Below are positions 1-5,144 of a stretch of 5,588 bases of DNA, piece after piece. Made by a program: the position numbers and the translations under genes. Location of the stretch: positions 1 through 5,588 of the forward strand of contig JAGVSV010000065.1 in NCBI GenBank assembly GCA_019137115.1, in the 5' to 3' direction. Source of the stretch: Bacillota bacterium. GTDB taxonomy: Bacteria > Bacillota > Clostridia > Christensenellales > Aristaeellaceae. Below the pieces are notes generated by a model. It searched no databases and was not told the origin of the DNA. It saw only the letters and a program-made list of their open reading frames with translations. How positions within the stretch are numbered: position 1 is the stretch's first letter; the number at the start of each line of letters is the position of its first letter.

Positions 1-423
1 ACCGACGACCTGTCCAACACCGCCATCCGCTTTGCGTCCGGCGCGCTGGGCAACATGGCCACCGGCTGCTACGCCACCGCCGGCGCCGCCATGGACAGCA
101 AGCTTACGTTCTCGGCAAAGGACGCGCGGCTGGATCACTACATCATCACCCGGGTCAAGATCTACGGCGACGCCGCGGTCAAGGGCGACCACGGCCTGGT
201 GGTCAAGGGCGACGGCACGCTGGCCGCGGGCGCTGACGTTGTGACGTTCAGGGACGACGGCACCGCCGGCATCACCTGCGACCGCACGTTTGTGGACGCG
301 GTGCTCACCGGTGACGCTGCTAACATCCGCTCCCCGTACGCCGACGCCGTCAAAACGCTGGCGTTCGTGCTGGCCTGCAACCAGAGCATGGAGGGCAACC
401 AGCCCGTGAAGGTGCCCCAATAG
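1..423 (+). CDS. Gfo/Idh/MocA family oxidoreductase, C-terminal part (5' end outside window)
   Basis: The reading frame is open from base 1 to a TAG at 421-423, giving the last 140 residues of a protein whose N-terminal Rossmann domain lies upstream of the window. The visible part looks like the C-terminal alpha/beta domain of Gfo/Idh/MocA oxidoreductases. It opens with an acidic stretch and an 'IRFASGALGNM' strand, where the family typically has a segment on phenotype-neutral sheet residues of the form '(x)RFxSGAxG'. It ends with the usual closing pattern: 'FVDAVLTGD', then 'IRSPYADAVKTLAF', then 'ACNQSMEGNQPVKVP'. Such enzymes oxidise or reduce sugars, inositols or related polyols with NAD(P)(H) in the cytoplasm; the substrate cannot be read from this fragment. 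A separate promoter follows it, so it may belong to a preceding transcription unit, although no terminator is visible in the 60-base gap. Family assignment is fairly sure; the NAD-binding motif and catalytic Lys are not in view. Confidence 0.85.
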   Translation, partial: TDDLSNTAIRFASGALGNMATGCYATAGAAMDSKLTFSAKDARLDHYIITRVKIYGDAAVKGDHGLVVKGDGTLAAGADVVTFRDDGTAGITCDRTFVDAVLTGDAANIRSPYADAVKTLAFVLACNQSMEGNQPVKVPQ

Positions 424-427
424 GCGT

Positions 428-456
428 TTGCCCTGACCTGTAGCCGATGGTATCAT
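428..456 (+). promoter_or_regulatory. Candidate sigma-70 type promoter of the six-gene operon
   Basis: TTGCCC (428-433) matches 4 of 6 bases of the -35 consensus. It is followed after exactly 17 bases by TATCAT (451-456), which matches 5 of 6 bases of the -10 consensus. A TGG directly before the -10 makes it an extended -10 (TGn). Transcription would start near 463, leaving about 20 bases of leader containing the ribosome binding site of the 484 gene. It lies between the end of the upstream oxidoreductase and the operon, where a promoter is expected. No operator repeat was recognised around it. This is predicted from sequence pattern only. Confidence 0.55.
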
Positions 457-470
457 GGGCGCACCAGCAA

Positions 471-478
471 GGGGAGGT
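471..478 (+). promoter_or_regulatory. Strong ribosome binding site that selects a GTG start at 484
   Basis: GGGGAGGT ends 5 bases before GTG 484-486. The alternative in-frame ATG at 511 has only AGGGAA directly abutting it, which is too close to act as a Shine-Dalgarno sequence. This supports GTG 484 as the start of the small protein. Confidence 0.65.
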
Positions 479-483
479 GGCGA

Positions 484-771
484 GTGGCCGGACAGCTATG
501 GGTCAGGGAAATGGCCCGCAACAAAATCCTCCGGGACGTGGCGGTGCCCTGCATCAAAGACAGCTGGACGGACGCGCTGGCGGAGGCCTGCCACGCGCTG
601 GACGTGCAGGTGCCGATGGTGCTGCCCCGGCACGAGCGCGACTGGCGGGAATTCAGCCAGGCGCGGTTTCTGCCCGAGCATTTTGTCGAGTCCGTGCGCT
701 TTGACCGGCTGGAAGCCGAATATTTTGACCCCGACGACAGGCGCCCGCGCCCCGTAACGGACGAACCATGA
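484..771 (+). CDS. Small conserved protein of unknown function, first gene of the operon
   Basis: A 95-residue soluble protein starting at GTG with a strong Shine-Dalgarno sequence. There is no signal peptide, membrane segment or metal-binding cysteine cluster. Visible blocks are an N-terminal 'QLWVREMARNKILRD', a helix around residues 27-40, a 'PMVLPRHERDWREF' segment (about 44-57), and 'RFLPEHFVESVRFDRLEAEY' (about 61-80), followed by an acidic, proline-rich tail. From memory this pattern (PM.LP.H..D...F....F.P.HF.E.V.FDR.E.E) resembles a short uncharacterised family common in Clostridia, so it is probably a real gene rather than a chance frame. Its TGA overlaps the Nudix ATG as ATGA, so translation of the two is likely coupled. 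No function is assigned. It might be a small regulator or adaptor, but nothing in the sequence shows this. Confidence 0.8.
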   Translation: MAGQLWVREMARNKILRDVAVPCIKDSWTDALAEACHALDVQVPMVLPRHERDWREFSQARFLPEHFVESVRFDRLEAEYFDPDDRRPRPVTDEP

Positions 772-1235
772 GCGGCTACATCATGGGGCTGCGCGCCCTG
801 GTCGGACACCGGCCGCTGATGCTGGTGGGCGCCAGCGTGATCGTGGTGGACAAGGACAACCGCATGCTGCTGCAGAAGCGGGCCGACAACGGCTGCTGGG
901 CGTATGCCGGCGGCAGCGTGGAGCTGTATGAGCGCGTGGAGGACGCAGCAAAACGCGAGCTTTTCGAGGAAACCGGGCTGCATGCCCGGTCCCTGACGCT
1001 GTACGGCGTGTTCTCCGGCCCCGAATCCCACTATGTGTACCCCAATGGCGATGACGTGTCCTGCGTGGACATCGTCTACCTGTGCCGCGATTATCAGGGC
1101 GCGCTCACCCCGCAGGCCGATGAGGTCACCGACCTGCAGTTTTTCGCGCCCGACGCGCTGCCTGAACCGCTCTCGCCCCCGGTCAGCCGGGTAATTAAAA
1201 AGTGCGCCCACGATCTGCTGGCGCGCCGGATATAA
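768..1235 (+). CDS. Nudix hydrolase (MutT / ADP-ribose pyrophosphatase-like)
   Basis: A 155-residue cytoplasmic protein with a complete Nudix box at residues 49-71: G49, E55, then R63-E64-L65-F66-E67-E68-T69-G70-L71, matching GX5EX7REUXEEXGU. The glutamates of REUXEE bind the Mg2+/Mn2+ used to hydrolyse a nucleoside diphosphate linked to another group X. Length is normal for a single-domain Nudix enzyme. Before the box, 'VGASVIVVDKDNRMLLQKR' forms the usual first strands; after it, 'GVFSGPESHYVYPNGD' and 'VDIVYLC' continue the fold. The substrate (nucleotide sugar, ADP-ribose, or a damaged nucleotide) cannot be told from the box alone. The start at 768 is chosen over an internal ATG at 783 because it forms an ATGA overlap with the preceding gene. 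It is unusual that it sits inside a sugar-acid-type operon, which leaves open a role on a nucleotide-activated sugar. Confidence 0.93.
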   Translation: MSGYIMGLRALVGHRPLMLVGASVIVVDKDNRMLLQKRADNGCWAYAGGSVELYERVEDAAKRELFEETGLHARSLTLYGVFSGPESHYVYPNGDDVSCVDIVYLCRDYQGALTPQADEVTDLQFFAPDALPEPLSPPVSRVIKKCAHDLLARRI

Positions 1236-1240
1236 GGAGG
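1234..1240 (+). promoter_or_regulatory. Near-consensus ribosome binding site of the lyase-like gene
   Basis: AAGGAGG overlaps the TAA stop of the Nudix gene and lies 4 bases before ATG 1245. It is the only internal operon junction that uses a gap and a consensus Shine-Dalgarno sequence instead of an ATGA overlap. This suggests the lyase-like gene is translated independently and strongly. Confidence 0.75.
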
Positions 1241-1244
1241 CTGT

Positions 1245-2162
1245 ATGGCCAATATTTCTCCCTACCAGGGCATCATCCCCGCGTTCTGCGCGTGCTATGA
1301 CGACACCGGGGAAATCAGCCCCGCCCGCACCCAGGCGCTGGCGCGCCACCTGATGGTCAGCGGCGTGAACGGCCTGTACGTCAACGGCTCCACCGGCGAG
1401 TGCGTGTACCTGTCGGTCGGGGAGCGCATGCAGGTGCTGGAAAGCGTGATGGAAGCCGTCGGCGGCAAGCTGCCGGTCATCGCCCACGTGGCGTGCAACA
1501 ACACCCGGGATTCGGTGCGCCTGGCCGCCCACGCCCGCACGATGGGCGTCACCGCGATTGCAGCCATTCCGCCGATCTACTTCAACCTGCCCGACCACGC
1601 GGTCGTCGATTACTGGAACAGCATCTCCGACGCCGCGCCGGACACCGACTTCATGATCTACAACATTCCCCAGTGCGCGGGCATGGCGCTGACCGTGCCG
1701 CTGCTCAGGGAAATGCTCAAAAACCCGCGGGTCAAGGCGCTCAAAAACTCCAGCGAGTCGGTGCAGGACATCCGGGCCTTCAAGGATGCCGGCGGCGACA
1801 AGCTGATGCTGCTCAACGGCCCGGATGAACAGTATGTGGCCGGGCGCATGATGGGCGCGGACGGCGGCATCGGCAGCACCTACAACATCATGCCGCAGCT
1901 GTTTTTGTACGCCGAGCGCTGTTTGCAGGATGGACGGGTGGAAGATGCCCGGCGCGTCCAGCAGGACATATACGGCATTATCCAGGTGATGACCTCTGGG
2001 CACGGCCACCTGATCGCGTTTGTCAAGGAGCTGTTGCGCCGCAAGGGTGTCTACACCGGCACCGTGCGCGCGCCGCTGCCCAACCTGTCCCCGGAGGACA
2101 AGAAGCTGGTCGACCAGTGTGCCGCCCTGATCGCGGCGGCGGAAAAGCGGGTGCAGGCATGA
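1245..2162 (+). CDS. DapA/NanA superfamily aldolase, N-acetylneuraminate lyase-like
   Basis: A 305-residue class I (Schiff-base) aldolase/lyase of the dihydrodipicolinate synthase/N-acetylneuraminate lyase family, of typical length. Visible landmarks are the pyruvate-binding GSTGE (48-52), YNIP with the catalytic Tyr139, and the Schiff-base Lys167 in 'VKALKNSS'. 'NGPDEQ' places D194 and E195 where E. coli NanA has the sialic-acid-binding D191 and E192, and 'GADGGIGSTYNIM' (204-216) is nearly identical to NanA and supplies S211. After YNIP the chain reads QCAG, without the Arg that DapA uses to bind the aspartate semialdehyde carboxylate, so a lysine-biosynthesis role is unlikely. The expected reaction is reversible cleavage of a 2-keto sugar acid, such as N-acetylneuraminate, to pyruvate plus an aldose. 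NanA has KQTS where this protein has KNSS, a mild change in the pocket. A related 2-keto-3-deoxy sugar acid remains possible. The stop overlaps the next start as ATGA. Confidence 0.9.
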   Translation: MANISPYQGIIPAFCACYDDTGEISPARTQALARHLMVSGVNGLYVNGSTGECVYLSVGERMQVLESVMEAVGGKLPVIAHVACNNTRDSVRLAAHARTMGVTAIAAIPPIYFNLPDHAVVDYWNSISDAAPDTDFMIYNIPQCAGMALTVPLLREMLKNPRVKALKNSSESVQDIRAFKDAGGDKLMLLNGPDEQYVAGRMMGADGGIGSTYNIMPQLFLYAERCLQDGRVEDARRVQQDIYGIIQVMTSGHGHLIAFVKELLRRKGVYTGTVRAPLPNLSPEDKKLVDQCAALIAAAEKRVQA

Positions 2163-3157
2163 GCGACAAGATCATCCGCGTGGGCATCATCGGCTGCGGC
2201 GATGTCACCGAGGTCAAAAGCGGCCCGGCGTTCCAGAAGGTAGAAGGCAGCGAACTGGCCATCGTGATGCGCCGCGACGCTGAAAAGGTGAAGGACTACG
2301 CCAAAAGACACGGCGTGCCCCGGTACACCACCGACGCCAATGACATATTGAACGACCCTGCCATCGACCTGGTGTATGTGGCCACCCCGCCGCACATGCA
2401 CGCGCACTACGCGATGGAAGCCGCGCGCCACGGCAAGGCCGTCTACGTGGAAAAGCCCATGGCGCGCACGATGGCGGAAGCGAGGGAGCTGGCCGACGCC
2501 TGCCGCCAGAACGGCGTGCCGCTGTTTGTGGCGTATTACCGGCGCGGGCAGGCGCGCTTCAATTACGCCAAGGATCTCATTGCCCGCGGCGAACTGGGCG
2601 AGATCCGCGCGTTTGACTACCTGTACACCAACCCCACGCCCCGCTACCCCGCCCACCGCGCCTGGCTGGGCGATCCCACGCTTGCCGGCGGCGGGCAGCT
2701 GTTTGACATCGGCTCCCACATGATGAACGCGCTGACGTTCATTCTGGGCGACCCGGTCGCCATGAACACGATGACGGCCGACCGCAGCAACCTGGGCGCG
2801 CCGGACACGCACAGCGCCATCCTCACGCTCGAAAACGGCGTGCAGGGCGCCGTGCAGATGTGCTTTTCGGCCGCCGGTCGGCGCGACCGCTTCACGGTGC
2901 TGGGCAGCACCGGCAGCCTGACGATGTCGTTCATGGACTATACCGACGTTGTCGTGATGCGCGGCGACCAAACCGAAACCCTGCCCTTCCCGATGCCCCA
3001 GCACGTGCAGCAGCCGCTGATTACGCGGGTCATCAACACCCTGCGCGGCCTGGACACCCTGGACACCACCGCGCGCGACGCGCTGCTCACGCAGGAGCTG
3101 CTGGAAGCCATGCACACGGGCACGCCCTGGCGCAGGCAGGAAGGGGCAGGGGCATGA
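2159..3157 (+). CDS. Gfo/Idh/MocA family NAD(P)-dependent oxidoreductase
   Basis: A complete 332-residue oxidoreductase of normal family length. The N-terminal Rossmann fold shows 'VGIIGCGDV' with G9, G12 and G14. 'VYVATPPHMH' (72-81) and 'VYVEKPMA' (95-102) follow, with the conserved Lys99 of the EKP motif. In the C-terminal domain 'GGGQLFDIGSHMMN' (177-190) supplies Asp183 and His187, which with the Lys form the usual catalytic set of the family. It probably oxidises or reduces a hydroxyl of a sugar or sugar acid using NAD(P). 'GDVTEVKSGPAF' (14-25) marks a subgroup seen, from memory, in Clostridia and Bacteroidetes without a firm substrate. ATG 2159 is preferred over an upstream in-frame start at 2117 because it forms the ATGA overlap with the lyase gene and places the Rossmann strand at the very N-terminus. 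It lacks the HHxHE-type pattern I recall for the 2,7-anhydro-sialate oxidoreductases (NanOx/YjhC). Confidence 0.93.
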   Translation: MSDKIIRVGIIGCGDVTEVKSGPAFQKVEGSELAIVMRRDAEKVKDYAKRHGVPRYTTDANDILNDPAIDLVYVATPPHMHAHYAMEAARHGKAVYVEKPMARTMAEARELADACRQNGVPLFVAYYRRGQARFNYAKDLIARGELGEIRAFDYLYTNPTPRYPAHRAWLGDPTLAGGGQLFDIGSHMMNALTFILGDPVAMNTMTADRSNLGAPDTHSAILTLENGVQGAVQMCFSAAGRRDRFTVLGSTGSLTMSFMDYTDVVVMRGDQTETLPFPMPQHVQQPLITRVINTLRGLDTLDTTARDALLTQELLEAMHTGTPWRRQEGAGA

Positions 3158-4005
3158 GCATCGGCATCCGGCTGCACGACGCCGGGGGGAAGAACACCAG
3201 GGAGCGCGCGGCATCCGCCGCCCAACAGGGGTTTTTGACGTCCCAGGTGGCGCTGGCCAAAACCTATGACGAAACGTACATCCAGCCCGCCGCGTTAACG
3301 CCCGGGCTGGCGCGGCAGGTGCAAAGCGAGTGCGCCCCGCTGTCGGTGTCGGTGCTGGGCTGTTACCTGAATCTCGCGCACCCCGACCCGGTGGTCTACG
3401 AACAGCTGCTGGCCACCTACACCGCGCACCTGCGGTTCGCCAAATGGCTCAACGCCGGCGTGGTGGGCACCGAAACCGGCAACCCCAACGCGGACTACCG
3501 CTATGACCCGCAGCGCAGCCACACACAGGAAGCGTTGCAGCTGTTTATCGACCGGCTGCATCCTGTTGTGGACGCCGCCGAAAAATTGGGGTCGGTGCTG
3601 GCGCTGGAGCCGGTGTACAGCCACATCGTCAGCACGCCCAAGCGCCTGCGCTATGTGCTGGACACCGTGCGCTCCCCCAACCTGATGGTCATCCTCGACC
3701 CGGTCAACCTGCTGCACGCGGACAATGTCGACCGCCGTGATGCCGTGCTGGACGAGGCCGTGGAGCTGCTGCTTTCAGACACCGCCGCCCTGCACATCAA
3801 GGATTTTGCCCTCGACAACGGCCAGTTGGTCTACGCGCCCACCGGCACCGGCGCCCTGGACCTGAAGCGCTTCTTTGCGCGCGTCGCGCCCCACAAGCCC
3901 GGCATCGACCTGTTGCTGGAGGACACCCGCCCGGACAACGCCCTTGCCGCGCTTGACCATGTGCGCGCGCTGTGGCAGGAGGCTGGGGGAAGCGTGCAGC
4001 CATGA
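3154..4005 (+). CDS. Xylose isomerase-like TIM-barrel sugar (phosphate) isomerase/epimerase
   Basis: A 283-residue cytoplasmic protein of the AP endonuclease 2 / xylose isomerase-like TIM-barrel superfamily. The likely divalent-metal ligands are spaced as in known epimerases: Glu152 ('LALEPVYSH'), Asp182 ('VILDPVN'), His214 ('ALHIKDF') and Glu256 ('LLLED'), at the ends of successive strands. 'VSVLGCYLNLAHPD' (65-78) and 'VVGTETGNPN' (103-112) mark a subgroup common, from memory, in Firmicutes and without a proven substrate. Enzymes of this fold move a carbonyl or invert a hydroxyl on sugars, often beside a Gfo/Idh/MocA dehydrogenase that makes a keto-sugar, as is the case here. The start is fixed by the ATGA overlap with the oxidoreductase, preceded by AGGAAGG at 3138-3144. 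The stop overlaps the membrane-protein start as ATGA. Fold assignment is firm; the reaction is inferred. Confidence 0.88.
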   Translation: MSIGIRLHDAGGKNTRERAASAAQQGFLTSQVALAKTYDETYIQPAALTPGLARQVQSECAPLSVSVLGCYLNLAHPDPVVYEQLLATYTAHLRFAKWLNAGVVGTETGNPNADYRYDPQRSHTQEALQLFIDRLHPVVDAAEKLGSVLALEPVYSHIVSTPKRLRYVLDTVRSPNLMVILDPVNLLHADNVDRRDAVLDEAVELLLSDTAALHIKDFALDNGQLVYAPTGTGALDLKRFFARVAPHKPGIDLLLEDTRPDNALAALDHVRALWQEAGGSVQP

Positions 4006-4310
4006 CGCTGTTTTCCATCATCCTGCTGCTGACCGGGATCGCCCTGACCGTCATCGGCATTTTGCTGTACAAGGGCCGCACGTCGCTGGTGCATTCCTAC
4101 CACCGCGCGTATGTGCGCGACCACGCGGGCTATGGCAAGGCCATGGGCGTGGCGTCGCTGGCGCTGGCAGCGTTCCTGCTGGCGGGTGTGGTGGCGTCCC
4201 TGCTGTGGTCGTACGCCGAAGGGATGGCCGCCGTCGCGGCCGGCTTTCTGGTGTACGCGGTGCTGGTGATTAGGGCGCAGCGCCGGTACAATTCGTATAA
4301 GGCCACGTAG
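4002..4310 (+). CDS. Small membrane protein with three predicted helices, unknown function
   Basis: A 102-residue hydrophobic protein with three likely membrane segments at about residues 3-23, 49-69 and 73-91. A polar loop (24-48) between the first two reads 'KGRTSLVHSYHRAYVRDHAG'. The C-terminus is basic (RAQRRYNSYKAT). The short layout, with a 'G(K/R).(S/N)L...Y' loop after helix 1, recalls DUF3784-like small membrane proteins of Firmicutes, but I cannot confirm this. ATG 4002 is preferred over an in-frame GTG at 3972 because it makes an ATGA overlap with the upstream gene, has AGGAGG (3977-3982) and GGGGGAAG upstream, and begins directly at the first helix. As last gene of the operon it could assist in uptake or envelope placement, but it is too small to be a transporter on its own and nothing shows a partner. 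Confidence 0.82.
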   Translation: MTLFSIILLLTGIALTVIGILLYKGRTSLVHSYHRAYVRDHAGYGKAMGVASLALAAFLLAGVVASLLWSYAEGMAAVAAGFLVYAVLVIRAQRRYNSYKAT

Positions 4311-4319
4311 CAACAGCCC

Positions 4320-4949
4320 TTAAAACTCGCTGTCCCTGTCCCGCGCGGCGTCCAGCAGATCGCTGTCCGCCGTGTCGTATGTCAACCTGTCGAAATGCCT
4401 GCCCATGCGCTCCTTGAGCCACGGCAGGCATTCGTTCAGGTCGTTCTTCCGGGGGCCGATGAACGGATCGGTCAGCAGCGCGAAGCCAAAGTCGCTGTAC
4501 AAACCGATCGCGCGGTAGCTCTCGGGCTGGGTGTGCAGGTAGACGGGGTAATCCCTCGCCGCCTGCTGCATCGTGCGCGCCACCAGCGCGCGGCCGATGC
4601 CCTGGCCTTCATATTCTTGTTTGACCTTCAGCCAGTGCAGCGTGGTCACACGCCCATAGGCCGGCCACAAAAAGCAGGTACCCACCTTTTCGCCCTCGGG
4701 TGAGCGCACAAACAGGCACCGCTCAAAGAACAGGTTGCCGCGCGGGGCGTACACGCGCTCAAAGTACGCGCGCATATACGGCGCGTGCCGCACGGCGTCC
4801 TCCGGCCGGTCAAAGGGGAAGGCGTACCAGTCCGGCAAGTCCTCTGGCGTGCACAGCGCAAAGGAAAAGCCTTCCGGCAGCGCCGCCGCCGCATGCGCGT
4901 TCATTTCCCTGCACACCATGAACAGGTTCCTGTCAGGCAATTCCGACAT
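4320..4949 (-). CDS. GNAT family N-acetyltransferase
   Basis: A 209-residue protein read on the minus strand. The acetyl-CoA binding motif A is visible at about residues 102-125, with 'VKQEYEGQGIGRALV' matching the Q/RxxGxG/A loop except that its first position is Glu114. The motif B region 'AIGLYSDFGFALL' (147-159) follows at the expected distance. The N-terminal 'DRNLFMVCREMN' and the long first domain, rich in aromatic and acidic residues, recall a Clostridial GNAT subgroup; the acceptor is unknown. The start at 4949 is chosen because it is preceded by a GGGGGT run 7 bases upstream and sits about 20 bases downstream of the candidate start of transcription. The longer TTG start at 5003 would overlap the proposed -35 element. 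The gene converges on the operon with 9 bases between stop codons. Confidence 0.9.
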   Translation of the reverse strand: MSELPDRNLFMVCREMNAHAAAALPEGFSFALCTPEDLPDWYAFPFDRPEDAVRHAPYMRAYFERVYAPRGNLFFERCLFVRSPEGEKVGTCFLWPAYGRVTTLHWLKVKQEYEGQGIGRALVARTMQQAARDYPVYLHTQPESYRAIGLYSDFGFALLTDPFIGPRKNDLNECLPWLKERMGRHFDRLTYDTADSDLLDAARDRDSEF

Positions 4950-4974
4950 GGCGGTACCCCCACGTGTTTTCGCC

Positions 4975-5003
4975 AGCATACGGCAAGCCGAACGCCCGCG
5001 CAA
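4975..5003 (-). promoter_or_regulatory. Candidate promoter of the GNAT gene
   Basis: On the minus strand TTGCGC (5003-4998; 3 of 6 consensus bases) is followed by a 17-base spacer and TATGCT (4980-4975; 4 of 6). This places the start of transcription about 20 bases before ATG 4949. The match is modest; the spacing and position are the main support. Confidence 0.35.
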
Positions 5004-5019
5004 GCGCGGCGCATTTTTT
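4981..5019. repeat. Pair of inverted repeats with AA centres, followed by a T6 run
   Basis: CGGCAAGCCG (4981-4990) and CCGCGCAAGCGCGG (4996-5009) are both perfect inverted repeats centred on AA. The first lies inside the spacer of the candidate GNAT promoter and the second covers its -35. The second is followed on the plus strand by CGCA and six T (5014-5019). The pair could be an operator for GNAT control or, read on the plus strand, a weak intrinsic terminator stopping read-through from the operon. The four bases between stem and T-run make the terminator reading doubtful. Short GC-rich palindromes also arise by chance in DNA of this composition. Confidence 0.35.
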
Positions 5020-5054
5020 CAATTGCGGAAAATCCATCCAAAATGTTCGCAACC

Positions 5055-5069
5055 GGCGCCTTTTGCGCC
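5055..5069. repeat. Small inverted repeat in the divergent intergenic region
   Basis: GGCGC (5055-5059) pairs perfectly with GCGCC (5065-5069) across a CTTTT loop. No T-run follows on either strand, so it is not a standard terminator. Apart from this, the inverted-repeat pair and the candidate GNAT promoter, the 195-base gap 4950-5144 shows no RNA gene, small ORF with ribosome binding site, or known riboswitch. Confidence 0.3.
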
Positions 5070-5144
5070 CCTGCCGCACGGATAACGGGGTATGCTTCTA
5101 TTGGGTATTCCCCGAACGAACCATATGTGAAAGGCGTTTTTCCC

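Noticed and set aside
453..2009. Long minus-strand open frame (518 codons) opposite the orf95, Nudix and lyase genes
   Set aside because: It is an antisense shadow of three clear genes in GC-rich DNA. Its translation is rich in His, Arg, Ala and Val with no recognisable domain.
2117..2158. Upstream in-frame start extending the second oxidoreductase by 14 residues
   Set aside because: It would overlap the lyase gene by 46 bases and add a non-family leader. ATG 2159 gives the ATGA junction seen at three other places in the operon.
2159..3157. Assignment of the oxidoreductase as a 2,7-anhydro-sialate enzyme (NanOx/YjhC) because of the neighbouring NanA-like gene
   Set aside because: The C-terminal motif is the ordinary GGGxLxDxGxH type, not the HHxHE-like pattern I recall for YjhC, so context alone is not enough.
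2051..3214. Long minus-strand open frame (387 codons) opposite the second oxidoreductase
   Set aside because: It has the same biased composition and no motif, while the plus strand encodes a complete Gfo/Idh/MocA protein.
4950..5003. TTG start extending the GNAT protein by 18 residues
   Set aside because: It lies over the candidate -35 and the inverted repeat, lacks a ribosome binding site, and the added residues do not look like the family.
5091..5127. Promoter for the nucleotidase pseudogene (TATGCT at 5091, or TTGGGT-CATATG at 5101-5127)
   Set aside because: The first has no -35 at proper spacing and the second has a 15-base spacer and a weak -10, so neither is convincing.
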